Positions 51,616 through 62,577 of a stretch of DNA of 64,000 bases are shown piece by piece. The notes beneath the pieces were generated by a model. The model was not told where the DNA came from and did not search any database. It worked only from the letters and a program-made list of their open reading frames with translations. The translations under genes were made by a program, and so were the position numbers. The DNA comes from Glebionis coronaria (taxonomy: Eukaryota > Streptophyta > Magnoliopsida > Asterales > Asteraceae). Numbering within the stretch: the first letter of the stretch is position 1; each line of letters starts with the position of its first letter. The stretch covers positions 493,851,627 through 493,915,626 of the forward strand of contig CM046881.1 in NCBI GenBank assembly GCA_025667525.1, read 5' to 3'.

Positions 51616-53511
51616 ATGTCTCCGGGAAAATATATGGAATTCCTTTCTGAGTATTATATTCCTGAGAGCGTACACCCAACCTATCTGGGTGATGGTGAAG
51701 CGATCACGAATGCTCCTGCTGGGAAAATAGGCGTATATACGCGCCTGTTTGACTTGGCCAACTACCGCATTCCTCTCTCTAAGTTTCTTGTAGATGTCCT
51801 TATGTATTATGATGTCCATATAACCCAACTCCACTGTATAGGGGCGTGCGAGATCAATCAATTCGAGATTACATGCCATACATGTAGCATAACCACCACA
51901 GTTAGTCTTTTTAGGGTTTTTTATGCACCTCAAATGGTCAACGGTCGGTTCTCATTTAAAAAACGGTCGGGCAATGCACCCATGTGTTATACCAAGGCGC
52001 TAGATTCGCAGAAAAGCTGGTATGACCATTACGTTTTCGTAGACACTAAGGTTTTTCCCACTCAGTTCTGCCTGAAAAATAGAGCTCCAATAGATTATCC
52101 GCCCCCCAAAAATACATATAGCAGTAGGGATGTGAGGATATTAGATACCAACCGCACATACTTCCACAAAGGTATACTAGAGAATTTCTTGTACCTAGTA
52201 GGCATCAGCTGTAACTATTATGGTCAAGAGGACAGATATCCCACATTTCTGAATAGTTGTAGAGAGGGTGGGTGTTTTTTTACATATAGATATATGGCCG
52301 TATATAACATGCTTTTCATCAAACTAATATACATGTATGCATGTGTCTGCAGAGATGAAGCTATTCGGGCTACTATGCCAGGGGGATCCAAACAAGGTTG
52401 CGGAGGGATTTCGACCACTTAGTGAGGGTGAGCTCCCTCTACTTATCGCGACTGCAAACATGACCATCCCTCTTGAAGAAACACCAGAGCCGCAGTCCAG
52501 CGCACAGGAACCAGTGATTGAGAAGTCACCGCTGGACTTCACCAGTGAAGATGGTGGTGAGCTGCTTTTAGAGAATGCCACTACCCTCCAAGGTGAAAAC
52601 CAAGGTGAAAATATAGAGCAGCCAACTGATCCGTCCATCAACCGTCTGTTCGATGACGTCGAGGAAGAAGTGGCACATGAGACTGGAACCTCGAGGCAAC
52701 CTAAGCCTACTTCCAGGAAACGTAAGTCCTCGAGGAGGGTTGTAAAGGAAGTGGAAGTGGAAGCGGGGGCCTTCAATGCGCCCCGTAAGAGGCTACGGGA
52801 GTATCACCCCCAATATCAAGAAGGGAGCAGCACTACCTTACCGTAGGAGAACCCCCCGCCCTACCCTGCCAGAACAGAAGAGCAGGTAGAGACTACCATG
52901 TGGAAGGCGACGCCGGTGAGTGCCGTAACCCCTACCATGGCTGCAACGTAAGTATTCCTTTATACTCCTTTGTATTTGTTGTGTAGAAAACTTCCAAAAA
53001 CTTATAAGTGTTGGCTAAATAACAGGGCGGATCCTACGACCGTGGCGCAGGAGATGGAAGTTGATAGGGAACCATCCCCCATGATAGCCGTCATTCCACC
53101 ATCTCCTCCTCCCACTCATGCAGAAGAGCCCCACTCTGGGGGTCCAGCCACCAGCTCTCACCCGACATGGAATTTGTCCGAGCTTACAAGGTTGGAGTCT
53201 GAGGAAGAATGCAAGGAGTTCGTGGACCACATAACTCCTCCTAGCCTGGCTCATGATCTTGATGAGCTCGACCATGGTACCCTGTTAGAGCGGTACAACG
53301 TCGCCTCGCTGCACCACATGACTGTAGGTGCGGCCCTGCGATGTCGGTTGGAAGCGGCCTTGGGCCATGTGCGACGTGTTGATAGGAAAGTTGCCCACCG
53401 GGAAAAACTGGTAGAGAAACATGAACAAACAATAACTACCTTGCAATCGAACTTATCCATGGCAGAAGCAACAATAAAAGAGAAATCCAGTCATGCCGCT
53501 GCCCGGGATGC
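51616..53511 (+). pseudogene. Antisense extra ORF of element F ('putative gypsy-type transposase' family), broken
   Basis: Three exons can be read: 51616-52267, 52353-52947, 53026-53511, with GT/AG introns of 85 and 78 bp in matching phase. The protein has a globular N-terminus (APAGKIGVYTRLFDLANYRI, LSKFLVDVLMYYDVHI, SLFRVFYAPQMVNGRFSF), then LFGLLCQGDPNKVAEG, a basic patch (RKRKSSRR), Pro/Ser-rich linkers and a C-terminal coiled coil (DRKVAHREKLVEKHEQTI). This is the pattern of plant proteins labelled 'transposase (putative) gypsy type' (PF04195-like, from memory). Damage: in-frame TAG at 52844-52846 and the insertion of element D after 53511. It runs opposite to the flanking LTR, as Tat-lineage extra ORFs do. 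No enzymatic function is established. Confidence 0.78.
53507..53511. repeat. Probable target-site duplication of element D, left copy (GATGC)
   Basis: Five bases before D's LTR. The right copy lies beyond insertion E, outside the window. Confidence 0.5.
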
Positions 53512-56500
53512 TGATATGAGTGAAATACTCATATCATTTATATCACAATACGGACTTAAAATACATATTTTATATGAAACTGGTATTGCATATGCTTGTT
53601 TTGTTGTTTCGTGTGTGTAGGTACGAAGATCACAAGAACCGGCAAAAAACCGACATAAGATTAAAGAAATGTCAATAGCCAAAAGGCAAGTTCGTTTTTA
53701 TTCGCGGATTCAATTTTATCAATATTATTGGGCCTTAGTGGGTCCCACATATACTTAATGGGCTTGAAATTTCATTTGTTTTGAGATTATTAAGTTATTT
53801 GTGGCAAGCCCAAATAAAGCCCAACAACAAAACGATATGAGACGAATGAAGTTTTGTGTTTGGACAAGGGTCTATTAAAAGCCCAAACCAAAGAAATAAG
53901 CGACGGATGGAAGTTTATATACTTTTGGGTCAACAATAGTCGGTCAAAGCAAACAAATAAAAGAAAGAAAAGACGAGAGAGAAGAGAAAGAATTAGGGGA
54001 AAAACGCAGCAGCTATGAACCCTAATTTTTAGGGCTTCATAATTAACCAAAGGCGATTAAAGCCACGCGAGCTAATCAGACAAACAAGGAAGATTGGGCG
54101 CGTGTATATACACAAGATGCTAAGTACCAAGCTCCACGTGGCACTTGGATGCGTCACAACTTTACTCCTATTGGTTGGATTACTGCTATTCTAACAAAGG
54201 GCCAATCATCTCTTTCCATGTCAGATCCAAACTAGCACACTTTAAGCCACCTTGGCGATCCGTGTGATCAAAAGTGATCCTCAACCGTTGGATGAAAACA
54301 AACTAGAGAGAGAGGGAGATTGATGCTGGTCAAATGGCTTAAATCGATTCATCACCAACAAACCCCAACCCTCACCTCAGCTATAAATACCCCCCATTTT
54401 CCCTATATTTGGTATCCCTTTTCTTCTGAATGTTATAATGTTCATTTATAGTTAGAATTATAATTTCTTTTTAAAAATTTTGTAATTTTGTTTTGATTTA
54501 ATAAAATTCGCATTTCAGTTACAATATTTTAATCTCACGTTTTATTTTGCAATTTATTTATCTAAGTAATTGCTGCAATCTAAATCTATAAAATTCATTA
54601 TAATTGTGTTTTGTTTATATAAGCTTACACTATATCTTATATGAATAATTAAGTTAGATAAAGGGAATAAGCTTAGTCCTACTGGTTAAGTTTAAAAACA
54701 GGTTAATAAGTTGCTGATTATTGAAATCTGATGATAAAATAGCGTTGGTTTTAGTGCCGAGGGTCGGTATTAGGTTTAGACTAGGTTGATAAAAATTATA
54801 AGGAGGTCGTCCGTGGCTCGTCAGCTACGGACCGAAAGAACAAACTCTGTTTGAGCATATCTCTTCTCTCTGTTTTGCTGAGAGAATCCAGGTTCTACCA
54901 TTTACTTTTTGTTTAATCTAACTTTGATAAATAATATTTGTTTGCTGAAATTTGGAAATGTTTCTGTTTATGATAATGTTTTTGCTGTTATGAATTTACT
55001 TTGTAATAGATTTGAAGGATAACTGATTCTGAATTTGTTTCTTGAATTATGAAATATAGCTGCGTATGCTTTAGTTAATGGCTCTGTGAGTGAAATAACT
55101 GATATTAGTGTTTGAATCTGCTGCATATTGAGTTTATATATTGAATTAGTTTTAGATTGAGTTTGCTGAATATTGGATTTGATAACTGCTGCGTATTAAG
55201 ATTGTATGAATCTGGTTTGTTCACAATTTATAAGGTATTCTGAATCTATATATTGAATTTCTGTTTGAATAATCACATATAGATCTGAGATGGCTTCATA
55301 TGGTAATGAATCCGTTAATGATGATGATCTTGTAGTTGTCAGTTTGATTCCGCTTATTTAAAGTGTTCTTGTAGTCTCATCGATTTAATTTAGCTATTGA
55401 GGACTGGTAATATAAGTTAATAATTGTTTGATTTTGTATTTGTAGAAAATAATTTTTTTATATAGTTATTAAATCAGCTAGAGTGTTTTTAGATTCTATG
55501 CAACTGCTTTAACTAAGTCGCTGTGGGTTTCGTTTGTGTTCTATGTGGTTGGCTGCTGAAACTAGATCGCCGTTTAAGAATTATAATGATGAATTTGTTC
55601 TGTGTTGTCCAATGGATTTAATTCTGATAATTGAAGAATTTGTGATATGTAGTTTGCTGCTGATATTCCGACTTGTTATTGTTGTTTTGGGTGTATTCGT
55701 TCCTGTTTCTACTATTTGCTTTTATATCGAGTCACTGGTATTTGTTTTTATTCTGCTGTAGTGCTTCATATAGTTGTGAATTTACATGCCTGCTGTTTCT
55801 TTTCACTAGATGGTTGTGATGACATTATGTTGGTTTAATATTGCTGCTTTACTAATCCTTATTAATGATCTGCTGCTGATTTGCATTTCTTGCAATATTT
55901 GTTTCCATTGATTTTGTTGATTGTTGTGTTTTCTGTGAATGTGTGTTTTCTGTGAATTTACTGTTATGATTTATCCATAGTTGCTTTATTTAGATTCTTG
56001 GTTTTGATATTGTAGTTGTAGTATTAGCTGCTGTAGTATACTGTTATTTGGAACTACTAGTTGACTTGTTTGATTAGTTGCACACTTCTTAATTCGAATA
56101 AAAAATTAAATAAAAATATTTTCAACCATTGGTCTCGAACTCGAGACCTCTTGTTCATCACTCCTCGTCCCAACCAATTGTTCTAGAGCTCGTTTTTATT
56201 AGTAGGTTTCACTAAGTAATTAATATAGTAACCTGAGCTAATTTAACTTACTTTTATTTACAATCCGTTTTAATTTAGTAATTATAAAATTTGCTTTATT
56301 TTGTTATTGTTTTTTATAAATTAGATTTTTTAAATTCAGATTAAAAATAAAAAAATATAAAAAAAATATATAATTACTTTTATTAAATATTAGTTTCAAT
56401 TTATTAGTTTAAATATAAAATAAAAAAAAGTAAAAAAAAGTATAGATATAATTTCGTCTTGTAGCTTTTATTTTAACGGTTCATGCACTTTTAATAAAAA

Positions 56501-56728
56501 AACGTAGGATTTTAGATAAAAACCGAAACCAATTTAAATCGATTGTCCTAATCAAAACGAAAGTCTCAAATTCACAATTTCTTCGTGTACAACGAACCGA
56601 GATCACTCTCGTGTTAATTAATCCGTCTTTAGCTAATTTTAGATTATTAGTTTTTCCTAAAGGTAATTTTCTACTATTTGCTCTATAACGTATTACATTA
56701 AATACACCGACACGTTTCCCACACATCA
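53512..56728 (+). repeat. Element D 5' LTR (3217 bp)
   Basis: Starts with a perfect 10-bp inverted repeat (TGATATGAGT at 53512-53521, ACTCATATCA at 53527-53536) and ends ACACATCA. TATA box TATAAATA at 54382-54389. An antisense tRNA-like stretch lies at 56126-56192. The 3' copy matches it up to the TATA box. Confidence 0.9.
56126..56192 (-). other. tRNA-like sequence inside the LTR of element D
   Basis: Minus strand: A-box-like CAATTGGTTGGGACG and B-box-like GAGTTCGAGACC, about 30 nt apart. It occupies a place near the LTR end comparable with 4470-4535 in element C. The acceptor arm is not convincing, so no tRNA gene is claimed. Confidence 0.45.
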
Positions 56729-56735
56729 AAAATAT

Positions 56736-56753
56736 TGGCGCCGCTGCCGGGGA
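56736..56753 (+). promoter_or_regulatory. Primer-binding site of element D (tRNA-Asp)
   Basis: TGGCGCCGCTGCCGGGGA, identical to that of element A, seven bases after the LTR end. Confidence 0.9.
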
Positions 56754-57040
56754 AATTGTGTACGATTCTTTCGTGGCGATTTGTTGATCGTTGATTTGAA
56801 GACCCTTTCCATCCTTGGAAAGTTTTGTTATTTTCTATATATACATAATACAAATATCGTTTTTTCGTGTTTTTTGTTGCTAATATATTGTATTACGTAG
56901 AACAATAAATTTACCTATTTCCAAAAGCGTGAAAACGCAAACCTTAGTTGGGATTTCATCACTCAACTATTGTATTCGAATCCAAAACACAAAAAAGGCA
57001 AAATAGATAAATACTAATAAAAAGTTTGAACTCGATTTAT

Positions 57041-57142
57041 ACAAACTATAAGGTGGGTATAAGGCGAAGAGCTATAAAATGTCGTCCAAGGAAAAAGGTT
57101 TTTAAGTGCTTTGCGCCACCTCGTTTCCCCGCTTGCTTGTGC
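57041..57142 (+). promoter_or_regulatory. Conserved leader block of element D, possible packaging signal
   Basis: Counterpart of 19657-19756 in A: ACAAACTATAAGGTGGGTAT, AAGGAAAAAGG, CTCGTTTCCCCGCTTGCTTG. The rest of the leader (56754-57418) has no ORF. Confidence 0.5.
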
Positions 57143-57418
57143 GTATATTGAGAGGGACGACCGATTATTGGTTTGCCGCCTCAAGTAGTAATAAACCATA
57201 TTTTTGTCGTTGTTTACATATTGAACCTCGAGACGTTTAGGTTTTCACCTACGTTTCAAAGTTGAACGATGGTCGTTTACTTCCATAGTAAATACTTTCG
57301 CTCCTTGTTTTTATCAATCTTTGATTGATTTAAAAAAAATAAAAATAAAAAAATAATCTTCTTTATCCTCTCTCATGTTTAATTCTTTTCTCCTCACCCT
57401 CTTATTTTTTATTCTTCT

Positions 57419-59638
57419 ATGGATTCCTTCGTCCGTTGTGTAGGGTGTGGAGAACCGTTATATGGTCTTTTACCATGTCGGTGGTGTACGTGCGAGCGTT
57501 GTGGGAATGATTTACGTAACGATTTACGAGTTGGATTTTGTCCTTTTTGTGATGATATTACTCAATGCGGAAACCCGAATTTTTCAAATAACCCTCTCGA
57601 TTTTTACCCACCTTCACACCCCACATACGAGACACCCTCGAGTGAGTTATATGGAAACAATTCTTATTTTGGTATTGATTGTTCGCGTCGACTCTCGCTT
57701 AATTACGAGCAAGAACCGGGCTACAATCAAAACTATAATGATAATTGTTATCCACAAGATTCACCTAGTTTATCACAACAATATCTTTGTTGTGGGTATT
57801 GCAGGGGTCCTCACGAGAACTTTAATTGTTAACCGAGGGATCAAAATTTTTATGAGCCTAATCCTTGCTATAGTTCCATTCCCTCCGGTTTTGAACAACC
57901 CCCACAATATTCCCTCGATGATGATTGCGGAGCAAGTCGTGTTGATGAAGGTTTTAGACTTCTTGAAACGTTATTTCAAAAAATAATGAATCAAGAAAGT
58001 GTTGAAATTGTTGAAAAGAGCATCGAAGATATGGAGCAAGAAAAGAGACGAATTGGTGACGAGATTAACGATATAACTAAGGAATTGGGAATTCGAAGAT
58101 ATCGTGGAGAAATAACTGATGACGGGTTTAAAAGAGAGTGTGAGATTAAGATTGGACAACTTTTGCAAGATTATAATGGATTAAGCATTAAAATTAAAAA
58201 GAAAGAACTAGCTCAAGAAGAAGCGAGGTATCTTGCTACTCGTGATCTCGCGCATTCTATTCATTATGACGATGACGATGATGATGATATTTTTGATCTC
58301 ACTCCATCTCATGACATCGCTACTCCTATTCTTGATTCTTCCACCGTGGAATCCGAAAGTTCTTTAAGTTTGGGGAACGAGCATTTTAGCACTATTTCGG
58401 AAACGAAATCGGACGAAGTAATAAAGTCTAGTGTTGAGATCCTTGTCCAAAACCCAAGAGAGTCCGATGGTATTTCCAATGGAACGTGTGATTTGCCACG
58501 TTGTGATAACTCTCCTTATTCTAATCACTTTGAGATTTTCTCCAATTCTATTGATGAAACTTGTGAAGGAAATGAAGAATTTGAGTATGATACGACTTCT
58601 AGTGAGTTATCTAATGAGGAGTTCTCCGATGAACTATCTTATAAAGATGACATTCATGACTCAGATTATGAGGAGTTTCCCGATGAACCTACTATTCTTC
58701 ACTCATTTCCACCGGAAAATGAGGATGATAGTAATCCGGTTTTTGAGAGGTTCACCTTTGAACTTACTCCTTTAGACCAATTTCCACCGGGAAATGAGGT
58801 TGATTTGACTACTCCGGTCCTTGAGAAGTTCACCGATGAACTTAATCATTTAGATGAGGTGGAAGACGTGATTCTTCGAGAAAATTTATCAAACGTCTAT
58901 CTTCTCATTTCTAAAATCGAAGCTTTGAATTCTATGCCTATCGCCGAATCCTTTTCTCCATCTCCTATCCCCGTTGAGGATAGTGATCCGCTTATGGAAG
59001 AAATTGACATTTTTCTTGCTTCAAATGGTTTGATACCACCAGGTGTTGATGATCTTGACCCGGAGGGGGGCGCTCTCTTTTTAGAGAATTTACTTGATGA
59101 TGATTTTGTCCCAAGTACTCCTCCCACCCACTTTGATCTAAATGTGCAGGTTTTTCATGTGACTCATATTGAGTACCATGACCCGATTGATCACATTCCT
59201 AAGGGTGAAATGGTCGATAAAGATAAGAATGTTGAGAACACTTCGAATGAGATTCTTTTTACTCCATCATTACCATGTGTTTTGAATGACTATGGAGTGG
59301 TACGAGGGTACGACACCGTGTTGTCTTTTCCTTTCTCCACCAAGGACGAGGTATTCAATCCCGGAATCATTGATCTAGGGAAATCTCGGTTTTTCACCGA
59401 TGTAATAAATAAAAGACATTACTATCATCATGGTGAGAGTTTTCCTCGGGGAGCATACCATTTTCATTCCATGACTTTGCCTCATGACTTACAACTCCTT
59501 GAGGAGTTTTGTGTTGAAGTTCCCTCCTTTCGTTTGTCATCCAACAACGAGGATGTGATCGTTGACCCCGAAATCGTGTTTTATAATGGATTTTATTCCA
59601 TAATGCCGGTGTTCACCATTTTCCCTAAGGACCAATGA
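57419..59638 (+). pseudogene. Element D single ORF: Cys-rich / coiled-coil / acidic protein, one stop
   Basis: 740 codons in one frame, broken only by TAA at 57830-57832; the part after it is open from 57833 and has an internal ATG at 57986 (550 codons). N-terminus: paired cysteines C7-C10, C20-C23, C25-C28 and C41-C44, like a zinc ribbon; then a CX2CX3HX4C knuckle at residues 125-137 (CGYCRGPHENFNC) of the same spacing as the gag knuckles of A and B. From 57986: a coiled coil (EDMEQEKRRIGDEI), a run of seven Asp, a Glu/Asp/Ser-rich region with repeats around FPP(E/G)NE, the block LMEEIDIFLASNG, and KDEVFNPGII, which resembles KEKVFDPGIG of B. Similar Asteraceae predicted proteins exist (from memory). 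No known enzyme. It could be a gag-derived RNA-binding protein; this is an inference. Confidence 0.82.
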
Positions 59639-59646
59639 ATGTGGGG

Positions 59647-59670
59647 ACCGAGTCGAGCTCATGACTCGGT
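59647..59670 (+). promoter_or_regulatory. Post-ORF stem-loop of element D
   Basis: ACCGAGTC, loop GAGCTCAT, GACTCGGT: a perfect 8-bp stem eight nt after the stop. The best-formed of the four copies. Confidence 0.65.
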
Positions 59671-61702
59671 TACCAAAAACGAGGTGTCTTGTGGAGGATT
59701 TCCATACATTCTATCTTCTTTCTATTTTCTAACACTAATAATGGCTTGATCTTTTCAAGTTCGTGCTCGTGTTTTGTTGTGATGTGAATCTTAGGTATGA
59801 CCCTAATCATTGAAGACTCTCGTGTTTGGTTTTTGCCCGGTCCACTCGAGCTTCCATACTTTGATTGTCAAATGGGGAATTCGATATCCTTTGATTTTTA
59901 TCGACAAACGTTTTATCTTAAAGCATAATTAATAAACGACTTATGGATTTGCGTACTCTTACCATGTTAGGACTATTGCATTCGACTCTTCGTGTTCTAG
60001 CAAAGGGGTGTTACTCTTAAGCTAAGAAACATTGAGGACAGTGTTTGGTTTTAGCATGGGGGAGTCAATCGATATAATCGCTTGCACTTGCTTTTGTCGT
60101 GTTCGAACGTAATAGTGTCGTTTTTCATAAAAAAAATTAAATTTTTAGTGCAATTTGGTGTTTAATAATAAAGAAAATAAGTGCTTTTGACACAAATGTA
60201 GGCTTTCCGTTGGAGAAAATAAGAATAGTTTTTGACTCGATCGGTTTTTACCTTAGCTCATTCCTTAACCCGCTTAAATCAAGTTTTGCTGAACTTTTAT
60301 ATAGGGGACTTTAAAACGCGAAAGTCTTAACTCATACGGGTTTAAGAACAAGAAATTTTCGCAAGTCCCTATAACTGATCCTAGAAAGTCATCTATCACG
60401 CGAATTCTAAACTTATCTACGTCTAAGAAGATGCAAGATCCTATAGTGGCTTGAAAACCCAAAACTTTGATTTGATATAGTCTTAATTTAGACTTGCAAG
60501 GCTAAGTATCCATTAATCTCACATTTTTGAGATTTTACAATATGGAGAACAAGAGATGATAGAGTTAGACAAGTGATCATGCTAAACGTAGAACATGAAA
60601 ATGTTCTTTCAAAAACTCATGTGTTTTTTTTAATTATGGCTTTTTCTCCCATAATATTAATGCATTAGGATAAATAAATTGCAATAAATAAGGTCATACG
60701 GTTTATACGGTATTTAGCTTCTAGAACAAGATCGTTTAAAAGTTAATTATGATTACAAAAAGTACATTTTCAAAACATAACTTATCAAAACAGGATGCGA
60801 AGATTGGCAAATCAAAAAAGTCCCTTACAAGGCATGAGGATTACCTTTTGTTGCTAAATCCAAGAAGATGTGAAGTTCACAAGTCCAAATCCAAAATGAA
60901 GGATGAAGATACACGACGAAAGCAAAATACTCCAAAAAGGTTGCGGACAAGTCTATGAATCCAAAAAGCTCCAAAAATGCTTAAGGATGAGTTTATAAAT
61001 CCATGTCTTTAAAAGAGGCGGATCGTTTCATAATCGAAGTCTCTAAATGAGGAAAAAGACAAGTGAAGAAAGTCGTGGTAAAAAATGAAGCATCTTGAAT
61101 CAAGTCATATCAAGAAGAAAGATGTGTGCTATAGTTGAAGAGAAGACCATAACGAAGATCGTCTTTAAAGATGAAGTGCAAAACACATTCCAAATATCGG
61201 TCCAGGAAAGGTCCCACGTCGTGATCAAAGTTATGTGGAGAAATGGACTTTTTATAATTATAAGAAACTTTTTAAAAGATCGTGTCTTTTAGCTACTTAT
61301 TAAGTAAACCGTGTCAACTTTATTTTCGTCTTAATAAATATCGAAATAAGTCAATATGAATCCTTGTGATCCATGAAAAAAATAGTTAAAAAATTCTAGA
61401 TATATTTTAATAAATAGGATTACGGGGAGAAGAAGTATTACACAATTTTAACATATGAGTAGTGTTAGCATTGTGACTTGTACCAACAATGATCTTGTTT
61501 TTAAACTTGGCATGGAATGAGTGAAAAGTCGAGGATGATGAATCTATTCGAGTTTAATGATCCTAAAAGTTATTTCTCAATAATGAAAGAAATACATTAT
61601 GTCTTTGTTTAAATTAAATGTCAAAAGTCGAATAATGTTGTAGTTAGTTGCTTTATTTTACCATTGCGTGAGGACACAACAATCGCTTAACAAGGAGGAG
61701 TT
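59671..61702 (+). other. Element D 3' noncoding region with polypurine tract
   Basis: No convincing ORF. Parts resemble the 3' noncoding regions of A and, inverted, B. Ends in CAAGGAGGAGTT (61691-61702), the polypurine tract. Confidence 0.75.
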
Positions 61703-62577
61703 TGATATGAGTGAAATACTCATATCATTTATATCACAATACGGACTTAAAATGCATATTTTATATGAAATTGGTATTGTATATGCTTGTTTTGTTGTTT
61801 CATGTGTGTAGGTACCAAGATCACAAGAACCGGCAAAAAACCGACACAAGATTGAAGAAATGTCAATATCCAAAAGACAAGTTCGTTTTTATTCACGGAT
61901 TCAATTTTATCAATATTATCAGGCCTTGGTGGGTCCCACATATGCTTAATGGGCTTGAAAGTTAATTTGTTTTGAGATTATTAAGTTATTTGTTGCAAGC
62001 CCAAATAAAGCCCAACAACAAAATGATATGAGACGAATGAAGTTTTATGTTTGGACAAGGGTCCATTAAAAGCCCAAACCAAAGAAATAAGCGACAGATG
62101 GAAGTTTATATACTTTTGGGTCAACAATAGCCGGTCAAAGCAAATAAATAAAAGAAAGAAAAGACAAGAGAGAAGAGAAAGAATTGGGGGAAAACGCAGC
62201 AGCTATGAACCCTAATTTTTAGGGCTTCACAATTAACCAAAGGCGATTGGAGCCACGCGAGCTAATCAGAGAAACAAGGAAGATTGGGCGCGTGTATATA
62301 CACAAGATGCTAAGTACCAAGCTCCACGTGGCACTTGGATGCGTCACATATTTACTTCTATTGGTTGGATTACTGCTATTCTGACAAAGGGCCAATCATC
62401 TCTTGCCATGTCAGATCCAAACTAGCACACTTTAAGCCACCTTGGCGATCCGTGTGATCAAAAGTGATCCTCAACCGTTGGATGAAAACAAACTGGAGAG
62501 AGAGGGAGATTGATGCTAATCAAAGGGCTTAAATCGATTCATCACCAACAAACCCCAACCCTCACCTCAGCTATAAA
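61703..62577 (+). repeat. Element D 3' LTR, truncated by insertion E
   Basis: Matches 53512 onward until CTATAAA, then stops abruptly at foreign sequence. The break falls inside the TATA box of this LTR. The remainder should lie right of the window. Confidence 0.88.

Larger units (their letters stand above)
53512..62577 (+). mobile_element. Element D: non-autonomous Athila-related LTR element with a novel ORF
   Basis: 5' LTR, tRNA-Asp PBS, leader, one long ORF, 2-kb 3' noncoding region, polypurine tract and the first 875 bp of the 3' LTR, which is cut by insertion E. No capsid, protease, RT, RNase H or integrase. It shares with element A: PBS variant, LTR-start hairpin and following sequence (CTTAAAATGCAT, ATATGCTTGT, AGATCACAAGAA), leader block and post-ORF stem-loop. 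It must depend on a partner for mobilisation. It sits in the antisense ORF of F. Confidence 0.9.

Noticed and set aside
57447..57986. 179-codon frame overlapping D's ORF
   Set aside because: Different frame from the Cys-rich protein; hydrophobic low-complexity shadow. The continuity is in the frame of 57419-59638.
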